Source: Streptomyces sp. NBC_01428
Lineage (GTDB): Bacteria > Actinomycetota > Actinomycetes > Streptomycetales > Streptomycetaceae
Assembly: GCF_036231965.1 (NCBI RefSeq)
Contig: NZ_CP109499.1
Location: forward strand, 2,480,001-2,544,000
Reading direction: 5' to 3'
DNA: 64,000 nucleotides
The notes under the pieces are model-generated. The model was given only the letters and a program-made list of their open reading frames with translations. It made no database searches and had not been told where the DNA came from. Each line of letters opens with the position of its first letter. The stretch's first letter is position 1. The translations under genes and the position numbers were made by a program. This document shows, piece by piece, positions 1 through 10,593 of the stretch.

Positions 1-41
1 GTCGGCGCCCGGGACGGTCCGTGGCGACGGACCGCGCCGGG

Positions 42-593
42 TCAGTCCGAGGTGAGGCGGAACAGCATGCGGCCGAAGCCGATCTGGTCGCCGTCCCGGA
101 CGACGGAGACGCCGATGACGCGGCGGCCGTTGACCGTCGTGCCGTTGGTCGAGCCGAGGTCGCGCAGCACCCATACGCCGCTCTGCCTGCTGAGTTCGGC
201 GTGGACGCGGGAGACCGTCTCGTGGTTGAGCCGCAGCCCGCTGGCCGGGTCGCGGCCTATCCGCAGCGGGTACGGGCTGCCGGCGTTGGGCAGCTGGAGC
301 TTGGGGAGCCGCTCGGCCTGCCAGGCCCTGCGCAGCCGGACGGTGAAGCCGGAGACGGCCTCCACGGTCCCGAAGACCGCCTTCGACCAGCGGTTCTCGG
401 TCGGCAGGTCGGCGGTAAGCACGACGAGTTCCTCGGACCGTCGGGCGGCCAGGGCCAGCTCCATCCGGCGGATGAACGTGTCGTGCGAGAGGCGGCCGAG
501 GGCGACGCCGTCACGGAGCGACTTGAGCGCCCGGTCGCGCTCCGCGTCGGACAGCCGCGCGGGGTACGTGTGGAACTCGAAGGACGACGTCAC
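42..593 (-). CDS. DUF1707 and FHA domain protein
   Basis: A 183-residue soluble protein. Residues about 8-62 look like a DUF1707 (SHOCT-like) domain, with the typical LSDAERDRALKSLRDG opening that recurs in actinobacterial membrane-associated and regulatory proteins. Residues about 108-180 form a forkhead-associated domain with the phosphothreonine-binding signatures IGRDP, SRVHAEL and LGSTNGTTVNG. FHA domains bind phosphothreonine on partners of Ser/Thr kinases, so this is probably a phospho-dependent adaptor; the partner cannot be seen here. The start is GTG at 593 with no clear Shine-Dalgarno sequence. It is divergent from treZ, about 190 bases away. The C-terminus is complete. Confidence 0.88.
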   Translation of the reverse strand: MTSSFEFHTYPARLSDAERDRALKSLRDGVALGRLSHDTFIRRMELALAARRSEELVVLTADLPTENRWSKAVFGTVEAVSGFTVRLRRAWQAERLPKLQLPNAGSPYPLRIGRDPASGLRLNHETVSRVHAELSRQSGVWVLRDLGSTNGTTVNGRRVIGVSVVRDGDQIGFGRMLFRLTSD

Positions 594-784
594 GCTCGTG
601 ATTGTCGGTCAGCGACGACGGCGTGTCCAGAAAACCCGTAAAGGGCAAGGGAAGCCGACAGGGGCGGTTCGCGCGCCCAATGGGCGACGGACACGCGGCA
701 AAAGGGTGGATCGGAAAGCGAATTGATCTCGGGTGGAGCACCATGGACGGGCTGGGTCACGCTGAGCCGACAAGGGGGAACTCT

Positions 785-2530
785 GTGCGATTCGAGGTGT
801 GGGCACCGCACGCCGACCGGTTGACACTCCACTGCGACGACGTCACGAGCGCGATGGAGCGCGATCCGGGCCGTCCGGGATGGTGGAGTGCCGAGGCGGA
901 CGCGCGGGACGGGACGCGGTACGGCTTCGCGGTCGACGACGGGCCCGTCCTGCCCGATCCGCGCTCGCGACGGCAGCCCGACGGTCCCGACGGGCTGAGC
1001 GCGGTGGTCGACCAGGCGCGGTACGCGTGGCGGTCCGAGTGGGCCGGGCGCGCGCTGCCGGGAGCGGTCCTGTACGAGCTGCACGTGGGGACGTACACGT
1101 CCGAGGGCACGCTGGACGCGGCGGCCGAGCGGCTCGGTCATCTGGTCGAACTGGGCATCACCCACGTCGAGTTGATGCCTCTGTGCCCGTTCCCCGGGCG
1201 GCACGGCTGGGGGTACGAGGGCGTCTCCCTGTGGGCGGTGCACGAACCGTACGGCGGCCCCGAGGCGTTGAAGCGCTTCGTCGACCGGGCGCACGAACTC
1301 GGCCTGGGCGTCGTCCTGGACGTCGTGCACAACCACCTCGGGCCGTCCGGCAACTACCTGCCCGCGTTCGGGCCGTACTTCACGGACACGCATCAGACGC
1401 CGTGGGGTTCGGCGGTGAACCTGGACGCGCCGGGCTCGGACGAGGTGCGCGACTACTTCGTGGGCAGCGCGCTGGCCTGGCTGCGCGACTACCGGCTCGA
1501 CGGGCTGCGCCTGGACGCGGTGCACGCGCTGAAGGACACCCGCGCGCTGCACTTCCTGGAGGAGTTGTCGGCGGCGGTGGGCGCGGTCGCGGGCGAGCTG
1601 GGCCGGCCGCTGTTCCTGATCGGCGAGTCGGACCTGAACGACCCGCGGCTCATCACCTCCCGCGAGGAGGGCGGTCTCGGTCTGGACGCCCAGTGGAACG
1701 ACGACTTCCACCACGCCCTGCACACCACGCTGACCGGCGAGGGGCAGGGCTATTACGCCGACTTCGCGCGGGCGCCGCTCGCGGCCCTGAGCAAGACGCT
1801 GACCTCGGGCTTCTTCCACAACGGCAGCTACTCCAGCTTCCGCGGCCGGCATCACGGCAGGCCGATCGACCGCGCGCGGATCTCGGCGCAGCGCCTTCTC
1901 GGGTACACGCAGACCCACGACCAGATCGGCAACCGCGCCCAGGGCGACCGGCTGTCCGCCTCCCTCTCCCCCGGGCTGCTGGCCTGCGCGGCGGCGCTGA
2001 CGCTCACCGCGCCGTTCACGCCGATGCTGTTCATGGGCGAGGAGTGGGGCGCGGGAACGCCGTGGCAGTTCTTCACCGACCACACGGACCCCGAACTGGC
2101 GGAGGCCGTACGGCGGGGCAGGCGGCGGGAGTTCGCGGCGCACGGCTGGGCGGAGGAGGACGTGCCGGACCCGCAGGACCCGGCGACCCGGGACCGCTCC
2201 TGCCTGGACTGGTCGGAGCCGGAGGCGCCGGCCCACGCGCGTCTGCTGGCCTGGTACCGCGAGCTGATCGCGCTGCGCCACCGGCAGGCCGATCTCTCGG
2301 ACCCCGATCTCGCGGCGGTCCGGGTGGCGCACGATCCGGAGGCCCGCTGGCTGGCCGTGCGGCGCGGTGACGTCCGGGTGGCCGTGAACCTGTCCAAGGA
2401 CCCGGCGGTGATCCCGCTCGGCGTCCGCAAGGGGCGTGTGCTGGCGTCCTGGGACCCGGTCGCGGCGCCGCTCACGGACGGCGTGCTGAACGTGCCGGGC
2501 GAGTCGTGCGTGGTGCTCACCCAGGCGTGA
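785..2530 (+). CDS. treZ: Malto-oligosyltrehalose trehalohydrolase
   Basis: GH13 enzyme of 581 residues that releases trehalose from maltooligosyltrehalose, the second step of the TreY-TreZ route from glycogen. The N-terminal beta domain (FEVWAPHADRL) precedes the barrel. The GH13 catalytic triad is visible: nucleophile Asp244 in DGLRLDAVHAL, acid/base Glu281 in IGESDLND and Asp379 in THDQIGNR. The open frame extends upstream, but GTG 785 has an AAGGGGGA ribosome site just upstream and matches the family's usual N-terminus; ATG 743 is a weaker alternative. TreY is not adjacent. The neighbouring minus-strand gene converges on it. Confidence 0.95.
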   Translation: MRFEVWAPHADRLTLHCDDVTSAMERDPGRPGWWSAEADARDGTRYGFAVDDGPVLPDPRSRRQPDGPDGLSAVVDQARYAWRSEWAGRALPGAVLYELHVGTYTSEGTLDAAAERLGHLVELGITHVELMPLCPFPGRHGWGYEGVSLWAVHEPYGGPEALKRFVDRAHELGLGVVLDVVHNHLGPSGNYLPAFGPYFTDTHQTPWGSAVNLDAPGSDEVRDYFVGSALAWLRDYRLDGLRLDAVHALKDTRALHFLEELSAAVGAVAGELGRPLFLIGESDLNDPRLITSREEGGLGLDAQWNDDFHHALHTTLTGEGQGYYADFARAPLAALSKTLTSGFFHNGSYSSFRGRHHGRPIDRARISAQRLLGYTQTHDQIGNRAQGDRLSASLSPGLLACAAALTLTAPFTPMLFMGEEWGAGTPWQFFTDHTDPELAEAVRRGRRREFAAHGWAEEDVPDPQDPATRDRSCLDWSEPEAPAHARLLAWYRELIALRHRQADLSDPDLAAVRVAHDPEARWLAVRRGDVRVAVNLSKDPAVIPLGVRKGRVLASWDPVAAPLTDGVLNVPGESCVVLTQA

Positions 2531-2561
2531 GACGCCCTGCGGCACGGGCCGGGCGCCGCCC

Positions 2562-3503
2562 CTAGGGCGCCTCGTCCGGCCCGTCCCGCAGGTCCGTCAC
2601 CCGCTCCAGCAGGATGGTCTCCCAGGCCCGCCGCAGCTGGGCCTCCAGGAGCGGCACGGGGTCGCCGCTCCGGCCGCGGAGGCGGTCGGCGAGGCGGACG
2701 ACGGTGTCGCAGCGGGCCAGCCACAGACCGCGCAGGCAGGGCCGGGCACCGTAGCCGGCGAGCGTGGCGGCCCGGACGGCGGCGGGGGCGCCGACGGCGA
2801 CCGCGAGTCCGGCGATGTCCTCGGCCGGGTCACCGACCGTCGCGCCGCTCCAGCCGAGGACTCCCCGCACCCGTCCGCCGGCGGCGGTCACGAGGTGTTC
2901 CCCCCGCAGGCCGTGGTGGACGAGGAACGCGACGCCCTGCTGCGCGGCGAGCTGGACGGCGGCGGGCTCGGCGAGCTGGTCGAGCTCCACCGGGTCGAAC
3001 TCCTCGGCGGGCAGCCCGCGGGCGGCGCGGACCGCGGCGGACCGCAGGGTCTCCAGCGACCGCGGCCGGGCCTGTGGCACGCCGAGGGTCCCCGCCTGGC
3101 GTACGGGCACCTCGCGCAGCCCGGTCAGCAGGCCCGCCAGGTCGGCCTCCCCGACGGCCGAGACGCCCTGTTCCTCGGCGGAGGCGCCGGGCAGCCGGGT
3201 GTCGAGCGTGTAGGCCAGCCCGGCCGCCCATTCGCCCCGCGCGACGCTGACCGGGACCGGCACCCCGATGTGCGGGCGGACCAGGTCACGCAGCCGCAGC
3301 TCCCGGCGCTGCCGCACCGAGGCGTCGCGGTCCCCGGCGAGCCGCAGCACATGGCGTGGGCCCACCCACCAGGTGAGGTGGTCGCCCTCCTCGGTGACCG
3401 GCCGTACGTCCGGTCCGGGACCCGGGGCGCCGTCGTCGGCGAGCAGCGAGCGGACCAGCCGGCTGACCGTGTCCGGGGTGGGGGTCGGTGGCGGTTGGCT
3501 CAT
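2562..3503 (-). CDS. Phosphotransferase-fold protein with degenerate active site
   Basis: A 313-residue protein with the aminoglycoside/choline phosphotransferase (APH) fold. The nucleotide-binding N-lobe is recognisable (HVLRLAGD), as are the positions of both catalytic loops. The Brenner-type loop reads VHHGLRGEHL where active relatives have VHxDLxxEH/N, so the catalytic Asp is Gly. The metal loop reads VLGWSGATVGDPAEDIA where relatives have VIDWxDAxxGDP, so the metal-binding Asp is also Gly. It is therefore likely catalytically weak or a pseudokinase-like binding protein. AAGGG lies upstream of ATG 3503. It lies 63 bases downstream of the M24 peptidase on the same strand and may be co-transcribed. 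Confidence 0.8.
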   Translation of the reverse strand: MSQPPPTPTPDTVSRLVRSLLADDGAPGPGPDVRPVTEEGDHLTWWVGPRHVLRLAGDRDASVRQRRELRLRDLVRPHIGVPVPVSVARGEWAAGLAYTLDTRLPGASAEEQGVSAVGEADLAGLLTGLREVPVRQAGTLGVPQARPRSLETLRSAAVRAARGLPAEEFDPVELDQLAEPAAVQLAAQQGVAFLVHHGLRGEHLVTAAGGRVRGVLGWSGATVGDPAEDIAGLAVAVGAPAAVRAATLAGYGARPCLRGLWLARCDTVVRLADRLRGRSGDPVPLLEAQLRRAWETILLERVTDLRDGPDEAP

Positions 3504-3566
3504 GGTCGCGCCCTTGTCGTCCGGGGGCGGGGGCGGAGCGGTCGCCGCGCGGTCGGTGCGTCCACG

Positions 3567-4691
3567 TCAGTCGACGACGACCATCTCGCGGGAGGTGTTG
3601 TTGAGCCGGCGGCCGCCGTCCTCCGTCACCGTGACGATGTCCTCGATCCGGACCCCGAAACGGCCCGGCAGGTAGATGCCGGGTTCGACGGAGAAGCACA
3701 TGCCGGGGACGAGCGGCTGCTCCTCGCCCTCGACCATGTAGGGCGGTTCGTGGGTGGTGACGCCGATGCCGTGTCCGGTGCGGTGGATGAAGTACTTGCC
3801 GTACCCGGCCTCTTCGATGACGGCACGGGCCGCCCGGTCGATGTCCTGGCAGGCGGCTCCCGGGCGGACGGCGCGGAAGCCGGCCTCCTGGGCCGCGCGC
3901 ACGATGTCGTGCACCGCGCGTTCCTCTTCGTCCGGTTCCCCGACGTGGACCGTGCGGGAGGTGTCGGAGCCGTAGCCGTCCTTGAGGCCGCCGAAGTCCA
4001 GGACCACCATGTCGCCGTGCTGGATGACGCGCTCGTCGGCCTCGTGGTGCGGGTCGGCGCCGTTCGGTCCCGAGGCGACGATGGTGAAGTCGACCTGGGA
4101 GTGGCCGAAGCGGCGCAGCAGGTCGGCGAGATCGGTGGAGACCTCCGACTCCCTGCGGCCGGCGAAGGTGACCTTCCGGATCTCCTCGAACGCCGCGTCG
4201 GCGGCCGCTCCGGCAGCGGCGAGCCGCTCCAGTTCCGCCGCGTCCTTGACGGCGCGGAGCATCGGCAGCGCCTCGGTCAGGGCCGCGTACCGGGTGTCGG
4301 GCAGCCGTTTCTGCAGGCCGAGCAGGTGCAGCGCCCAGCCGTTGTCACTGATGCCGAAGCGGCCGGCGGGGGCGAGGAGGGGCGCGGCGGCTTCGTAGGG
4401 GTTCGTGCCGTCGGTCCACTCGTGGAGGGTCAGCGCGGGCGCGCCGGTCGACTTGGCCGCGTCGGGTGCCTCCAGGGTGGGCACGACGAGCGCCGGGTCC
4501 TGTCCGGCCCTGAGCACGAGGAGGGTGAGCCGCTCCGTCTCGACCGGGCGGTATCCGGTCAGCCACACCATGTCGGGTCCCGGCGCCACGAGGACACCGT
4601 CCAGTCCGGCGTCGGCGGCGGCGTCGGCGGCACGCCGCATACGGGCCTCGTAGTCGACGGCGGTGAAGGGCGCGGGTGTGGCGGCGGTCAT
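3567..4691 (-). CDS. M24 family Xaa-Pro aminopeptidase
   Basis: Cytosolic metallopeptidase of 374 residues in the creatinase/PepP-PepQ family, expected to cleave N-terminal residues before proline or Xaa-Pro dipeptides. The N-terminal creatinase-like domain (about 1-140) is followed by the pita-bread catalytic domain. Metal ligands are visible: Asp in VVLDFGG, Asp in GSDTSRTV, His in HRTGHGIGV, Glu in FSVEPGIYL and Glu in VRIEDIV. The open frame runs upstream to 4796, but ATG 4691 is preceded by CACGGAGG at good spacing, so it is taken as the start. The phosphotransferase-like gene lies 63 bases downstream. Confidence 0.93.
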   Translation of the reverse strand: MTAATPAPFTAVDYEARMRRAADAAADAGLDGVLVAPGPDMVWLTGYRPVETERLTLLVLRAGQDPALVVPTLEAPDAAKSTGAPALTLHEWTDGTNPYEAAAPLLAPAGRFGISDNGWALHLLGLQKRLPDTRYAALTEALPMLRAVKDAAELERLAAAGAAADAAFEEIRKVTFAGRRESEVSTDLADLLRRFGHSQVDFTIVASGPNGADPHHEADERVIQHGDMVVLDFGGLKDGYGSDTSRTVHVGEPDEEERAVHDIVRAAQEAGFRAVRPGAACQDIDRAARAVIEEAGYGKYFIHRTGHGIGVTTHEPPYMVEGEEQPLVPGMCFSVEPGIYLPGRFGVRIEDIVTVTEDGGRRLNNTSREMVVVD

Positions 4692-4910
4692 CCATGCCTC
4701 CGTGTGTGCGGAGTTCCCCAGAGGGCTACGGGCAGCATCTTCCCCCTCCGCCGGAGCCCGCGCGAGCCGATCCCCGGGGCCGCGCCTGTTTCCCACGACC
4801 CCACGCCGGGGCGGGCGGGCCCGCGCCTCGCGAACTCGGAGGCCCGGCTCCGCTCCTCGTCGCCGCGGAACGCTCCGACCGGGGGACGGTGCGAGCCGGC
4901 GGCGCCGCCC

Positions 4911-5546
4911 TCACGTCGCGATGCCCGGGACGGCCGACAGGCGGGCCCGGGTGCCGTTCGCGTGCCGGACGTCGAGGGTGAGGTCCCGGCCGGGCTCGGC
5001 GCCGGCGACCGCGTGGGCGAGGTCCGCCGCCGATGAGATCCCCTTGCCACCGACGCCGAGCAGGACGTCTCCGCGGACCAGACCGGCGGTGAAACCGGGA
5101 CCGGGGGTGTGCACCCCGACGAGCAGGGCACCCCCGCCGTTGGGCGCGTCGACGGCCACCACCCCGAGCGCCGCCCGCCCCGACGCCCCGGTGGCCTTCG
5201 CCGGCGGGATCGGGGCGCCGCTGCCGGACGCGGTCGTGGTCCCGCCCGGCCGCGGCGCCGCCGAGGTGCCCGGTCCGCCGGACGGCCCGTGCGCCTGTCC
5301 GGCCGCTCCGGCCTGCTTCTGCAGGGCGGCCAGCCTGCTCATGCCGATCACGGTCGCGCCCACCGTGCCGAGCCCCACTCCGGACAGCACCAGCACCACC
5401 CCGACGAAGAGGCTGAACAACAGCGTGACCAGCCGCCTGCCCCGGCGCTTCGCCGCGTGCGGTCGCCGGACTCCGCCGGTGGGACGCTCCCCGGTGCCCG
5501 GTTCCTGCCCGGGCATCGGCTTGGGACGCAACGCGGTCTGTTCCAT
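4911..5546 (-). CDS. Membrane-anchored PDZ domain protein
   Basis: A 211-residue protein with a basic cytosolic N-terminus (AAKRRGRR), one membrane segment at about residues 40-65, a Pro/Gly/Ser-rich linker and an extracytoplasmic PDZ domain (about 125-208; GPGFTAGLVRGDVLLGVGG). PDZ domains bind exposed C-termini and usually accompany HtrA-type proteases, but no trypsin-like domain is present. It may act as an adaptor or sensor. ATG 5546 has CCGGAGGCGA upstream; the longer frame upstream is not supported. It lies between the M24 peptidase and geoA with no obvious operon partner. Confidence 0.85.
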   Translation of the reverse strand: MEQTALRPKPMPGQEPGTGERPTGGVRRPHAAKRRGRRLVTLLFSLFVGVVLVLSGVGLGTVGATVIGMSRLAALQKQAGAAGQAHGPSGGPGTSAAPRPGGTTTASGSGAPIPPAKATGASGRAALGVVAVDAPNGGGALLVGVHTPGPGFTAGLVRGDVLLGVGGKGISSAADLAHAVAGAEPGRDLTLDVRHANGTRARLSAVPGIAT

Positions 5547-5799
5547 GGGGTCGCCTCCGGCGGATGCTCTGCGGATCGCCTGCGGCTTCTGCCCTACCCC
5601 GCACTCCGGCGCGCGATGGTTCCCCAACGAGTGAGACTGGCGCCCCTGTTCGAGAAGTCCCCCTCCGGGCCGGTGGTACGGCGTACCTGCACGGTGGCAC
5701 GACGGAGGGCGGTGCGGGGTCCGTGCGAACCGGACCCCGTACCGCCGACGCTGTCGGTCACAGGGGCTCACCGTTGACTCATCGCGGTGTGCGGGCCGT

Positions 5800-7986
<2,187 letters not shown>

Positions 7987-8114
7987 CTACCCACGGCCCC
8001 GCGCGGGCATCCGCGGGCCCGGACATGATCACACCATCGCGTGAATCGGTGCGAAAGCCGCGCACGGCGGCGCGGTTTCGGGTCCGGCGGCGGGACCTGG
8101 GACCGGCCCGCGTC

Positions 8115-9308
8115 CTAGCGTCGCGCCTGGATCAGCGCGTGGGTGCCTCCGGTTCGCCAGCGGCCGCCCTCGGCCGCGTCGAGGGCGGCCTCGGTGGCGG
8201 GGGCGAGCCCGACGACGACATCGGACTTGAGGGTGCGCAGCGCCGCCACCGCTCCGGGGAAGTACGCGGTGGCCTCCGCGAACGGGGTGGTGGCCGGATG
8301 GAGGCGGTCGCCGATGAGGCGCCGGTAGTTGAGGTCGCCCTTCATGACGGTGACGTCGGCCGCGGCGAACTCCTGCCGGAGGTCCTCGGGCAGGTCGGCG
8401 TACGGGAGCGGGGCGCAGGCGAAGGGGTGCGCGCGCAGGGTGAGCCGGCCGTCGGCGAGGGCCGCCCAGAGCCGTCGGCCCGCCTCGCCCGCCGCTCCGT
8501 CGGCCGCGGTGAGCCGGCGCAGCGCGTCGAGGACGTCGGCGGTGGTGGCGTCGGAGACGTAGTAGGGGTACGGCTTCAGGTGCAGGACGGCGCGTCGGGC
8601 CCGGCCGTGGCGGAGCAGGTGGTCGACGAGGAGCAGGTCGGGGACGAGCTCGCGGCCCGCGTTGTCCGCGACCAGGCAGAGCGTGCCTCCGGTGATGAGG
8701 GAGCGCAGCATCGTGCCGTCGTCCGCGACGAGTTGGGAGTCGGCCGTGGACTCGCCCCCGGCGGCCTGCAGCCGGAAACCGAGGTCGGCCCGGTTGCCCC
8801 ACAGCGAACCGTGCAGGAGTGCCTCCTCCTGTTCCTCGACCGGCCGGGGTCCGAGGTCGTCCAGCGCGGCGAGTTCCTCTTCGGCCTCCGCACTGTCCAG
8901 TTCGGCGAGTTTGAAGGGCCGGAAGGGGTCGATGCCCTGCCACGGACCGGGTGTGAAGTAGTCGACCGCTTCGAGGAGTCGGCGGTAGAAGTAGCTCTCG
9001 GACCAGAGGAAGGGCACGTCGAACCAGGAGCGGCCGTAGTACGCCCTGCCGCCCCAGGCGTCCCACCGGGCGCGGTCCGGCGCCGAGGCAGGGAGCGGTT
9101 CGATCACGCCCTCGGAGCTGTTCGTGAGCAGCGCGGCGAGCGCACGGCGCTGCTCGGGTCCGTACGGGAAGGCGTCCTCGACCTTCGCGAGGAGGGCCGG
9201 ATGCCGTTCGGCCAGCACGCTCCACGGGAACGAGCCGCGCACCGAGGAGACGACCACCGGGGCGTCGTCGGGGGCGTCGGACGGGGCGGTGGCGTCGGGA
9301 TCGGGCAT
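8115..9308 (-). CDS. DUF89/ARMT1-type damage-control phosphatase
   Basis: A 397-residue protein of the DUF89 family, metal-dependent phosphatases thought to destroy damaged phosphometabolites such as sugar phosphates; some members were proposed to be carboxyl methyltransferases (ARMT1). The family's metal-binding features are visible: ADNAGRELVPDL (Asp-Asn), a later Asp in MKGDLNYRRL and TLKSDV near the C-terminus. The N-terminus carries the helical region with WFDVPFLWSESYFYRRLL. ATG 9308 (MPDPDATAP) is chosen because the residues upstream are low-complexity. It is divergent from the copper monooxygenase gene by 214 bases. The substrate is unknown. Confidence 0.85.
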   Translation of the reverse strand: MPDPDATAPSDAPDDAPVVVSSVRGSFPWSVLAERHPALLAKVEDAFPYGPEQRRALAALLTNSSEGVIEPLPASAPDRARWDAWGGRAYYGRSWFDVPFLWSESYFYRRLLEAVDYFTPGPWQGIDPFRPFKLAELDSAEAEEELAALDDLGPRPVEEQEEALLHGSLWGNRADLGFRLQAAGGESTADSQLVADDGTMLRSLITGGTLCLVADNAGRELVPDLLLVDHLLRHGRARRAVLHLKPYPYYVSDATTADVLDALRRLTAADGAAGEAGRRLWAALADGRLTLRAHPFACAPLPYADLPEDLRQEFAAADVTVMKGDLNYRRLIGDRLHPATTPFAEATAYFPGAVAALRTLKSDVVVGLAPATEAALDAAEGGRWRTGGTHALIQARR

Positions 9309-9522
9309 GCCGTTCACCGTACCGGCCGGGCGGGACCGGCCCGCCGTGGCGGGGGCGCGCCGGACGCCGCTCCCCCGGAGGGCCCAGCGCCGGCCCGGGT
9401 GCGGCCGCCCCCGGCCTGAACACACGGCACGGCGGCCCCGTACTTCACGGTGCCCCGCGCGGGGACCGTCCGGTCGCCCGCGGTGGCACGCCGCTTCGCC
9501 GACGCACCGAGGAGACCTCCGG

Positions 9523-10473
9523 ATGACCGCCTACCGCACCGCCACCGCGGCCGCTGTCGCCCTGGCGGCCCCGCTGCTCCTCACGACGTGGGCCGCGGTC
9601 CCCGCATCGGCGCACGGCGCCCCGACGTCACCGGTCAGCAGGGTGTTCGCGTGCTCTCCCGAGGGCGGCGGCCTGAACCGGACGAACGCCTGCCGGGCCG
9701 CGATCGCCGCGAACGGCGCGCCCTTCACCGCGTGGGACAACCTGCGGGTGGGCGGTGTGAACGGCCGGGACCGCTCGGTGATTCCGGACGGCAAGCTGTG
9801 CAGCGGTGGCCTGCCCGCCTACAAGGGGCTCGATCTGGCGCGCGCCGACTTCCCGTCCACGCGTCTGACGCCCGGCGCGTCCTTCACCCTCGCCTACAGC
9901 TCGACGATCCCGCACACGGGGACCTTCAAGCTCTTCCTGACGAAGCCCGGTTACGACCCGACACGCCCCCTGCGGTGGTCGGATCTGCCGACGCAGCCGT
10001 TCGCGACGGCCACCGACCCGGCGCTCGTCGACGGCGCGTACCGCATCCGGGCGAAGCTGCCGTCCGACCGCACCGGCCGCCAGATGCTGTTCACCATCTG
10101 GCAGAACACCAGCACGACGGACACGTACTACTCCTGCTCGGACGTGGTGCTCTCCGGAGCGCGCGCGGCGTCCACGCCGACCCGGACCGCGTCGGCGAAG
10201 GCGGGCACGTCGGCCGGCGGCAGGAGCACGCACACCCACACGTCGTCCCCGTCGGTGGCGTCGTCGGCCGGCCGGACGCCGAAGCCCTCGCCGTCCGACT
10301 CGCCCTCCCTGGTGACCTCGTCACCCACCGAGTCGGCGGGCACCGACCACCTGACGCCCGCCGCCGACAGCACGTCCGGCGGCGGCGGCGCGACCCTCCC
10401 CCTGGCCGCCGGAGCCGCGGCGGCGCTGCTGCTCACCGGCGGGGTCGCCGTCACCCTGCGCCGCCGCCGCTGA
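9523..10473 (+). CDS. AA10 lytic polysaccharide monooxygenase, membrane-anchored
   Basis: Secreted copper-dependent oxidase of 316 residues that would cleave crystalline polysaccharide such as chitin or cellulose. A signal peptide ends at ASA, so the mature N-terminus is His31, the first half of the copper histidine brace; His131 (TIPHTGTFK) is the probable second ligand. The catalytic domain runs to about residue 210. A Ser/Thr/Pro-rich linker follows, then a hydrophobic segment and RRRR at the C-terminus. There is no carbohydrate-binding module and no clear LPXTG/LAXTG site, so it appears membrane-anchored rather than released. ATG 9523 has GAGGAGA upstream. Confidence 0.9.
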   Translation: MTAYRTATAAAVALAAPLLLTTWAAVPASAHGAPTSPVSRVFACSPEGGGLNRTNACRAAIAANGAPFTAWDNLRVGGVNGRDRSVIPDGKLCSGGLPAYKGLDLARADFPSTRLTPGASFTLAYSSTIPHTGTFKLFLTKPGYDPTRPLRWSDLPTQPFATATDPALVDGAYRIRAKLPSDRTGRQMLFTIWQNTSTTDTYYSCSDVVLSGARAASTPTRTASAKAGTSAGGRSTHTHTSSPSVASSAGRTPKPSPSDSPSLVTSSPTESAGTDHLTPAADSTSGGGGATLPLAAGAAAALLLTGGVAVTLRRRR

Positions 10474-10502
10474 TCCCGGAGGCCGCTCGGCACCACCCCC
10501 GC

Positions 10503-10526
10503 GCGATCGTCACCTGCGACAATCGC
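10503..10526. promoter_or_regulatory. Imperfect inverted repeat upstream of LysR gene
   Basis: GCGATCGTC at 10503-10511 and GACAATCGC at 10518-10526 pair with one mismatch around six bases. The size and the ATCG...AATCG layout fit a LysR-type T-N11-A operator. It lies about 70 bases before the LysR start and may be its autoregulatory site. Binding is inferred. Confidence 0.45.
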
Positions 10527-10593
10527 AACAGGACGTCATCTCGTTCGGAGATGGGCCGGCCGGGGCCGGTGACGGGCTGCTTCGGGAGTGGAG

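Noticed and set aside
602..784. N-terminal extension of treZ
   Set aside because: Extra residues lack family similarity, and GTG 785 has a good ribosome site.
590..2545. Long minus-strand open frame opposite treZ
   Set aside because: Arg/Pro/Val-rich shadow of GC-rich third codon positions; treZ has intact catalytic motifs.
2895..5036. 713-codon plus-strand frame opposite the phosphotransferase and M24 genes
   Set aside because: No family motif; both minus-strand genes are convincing with ribosome sites.
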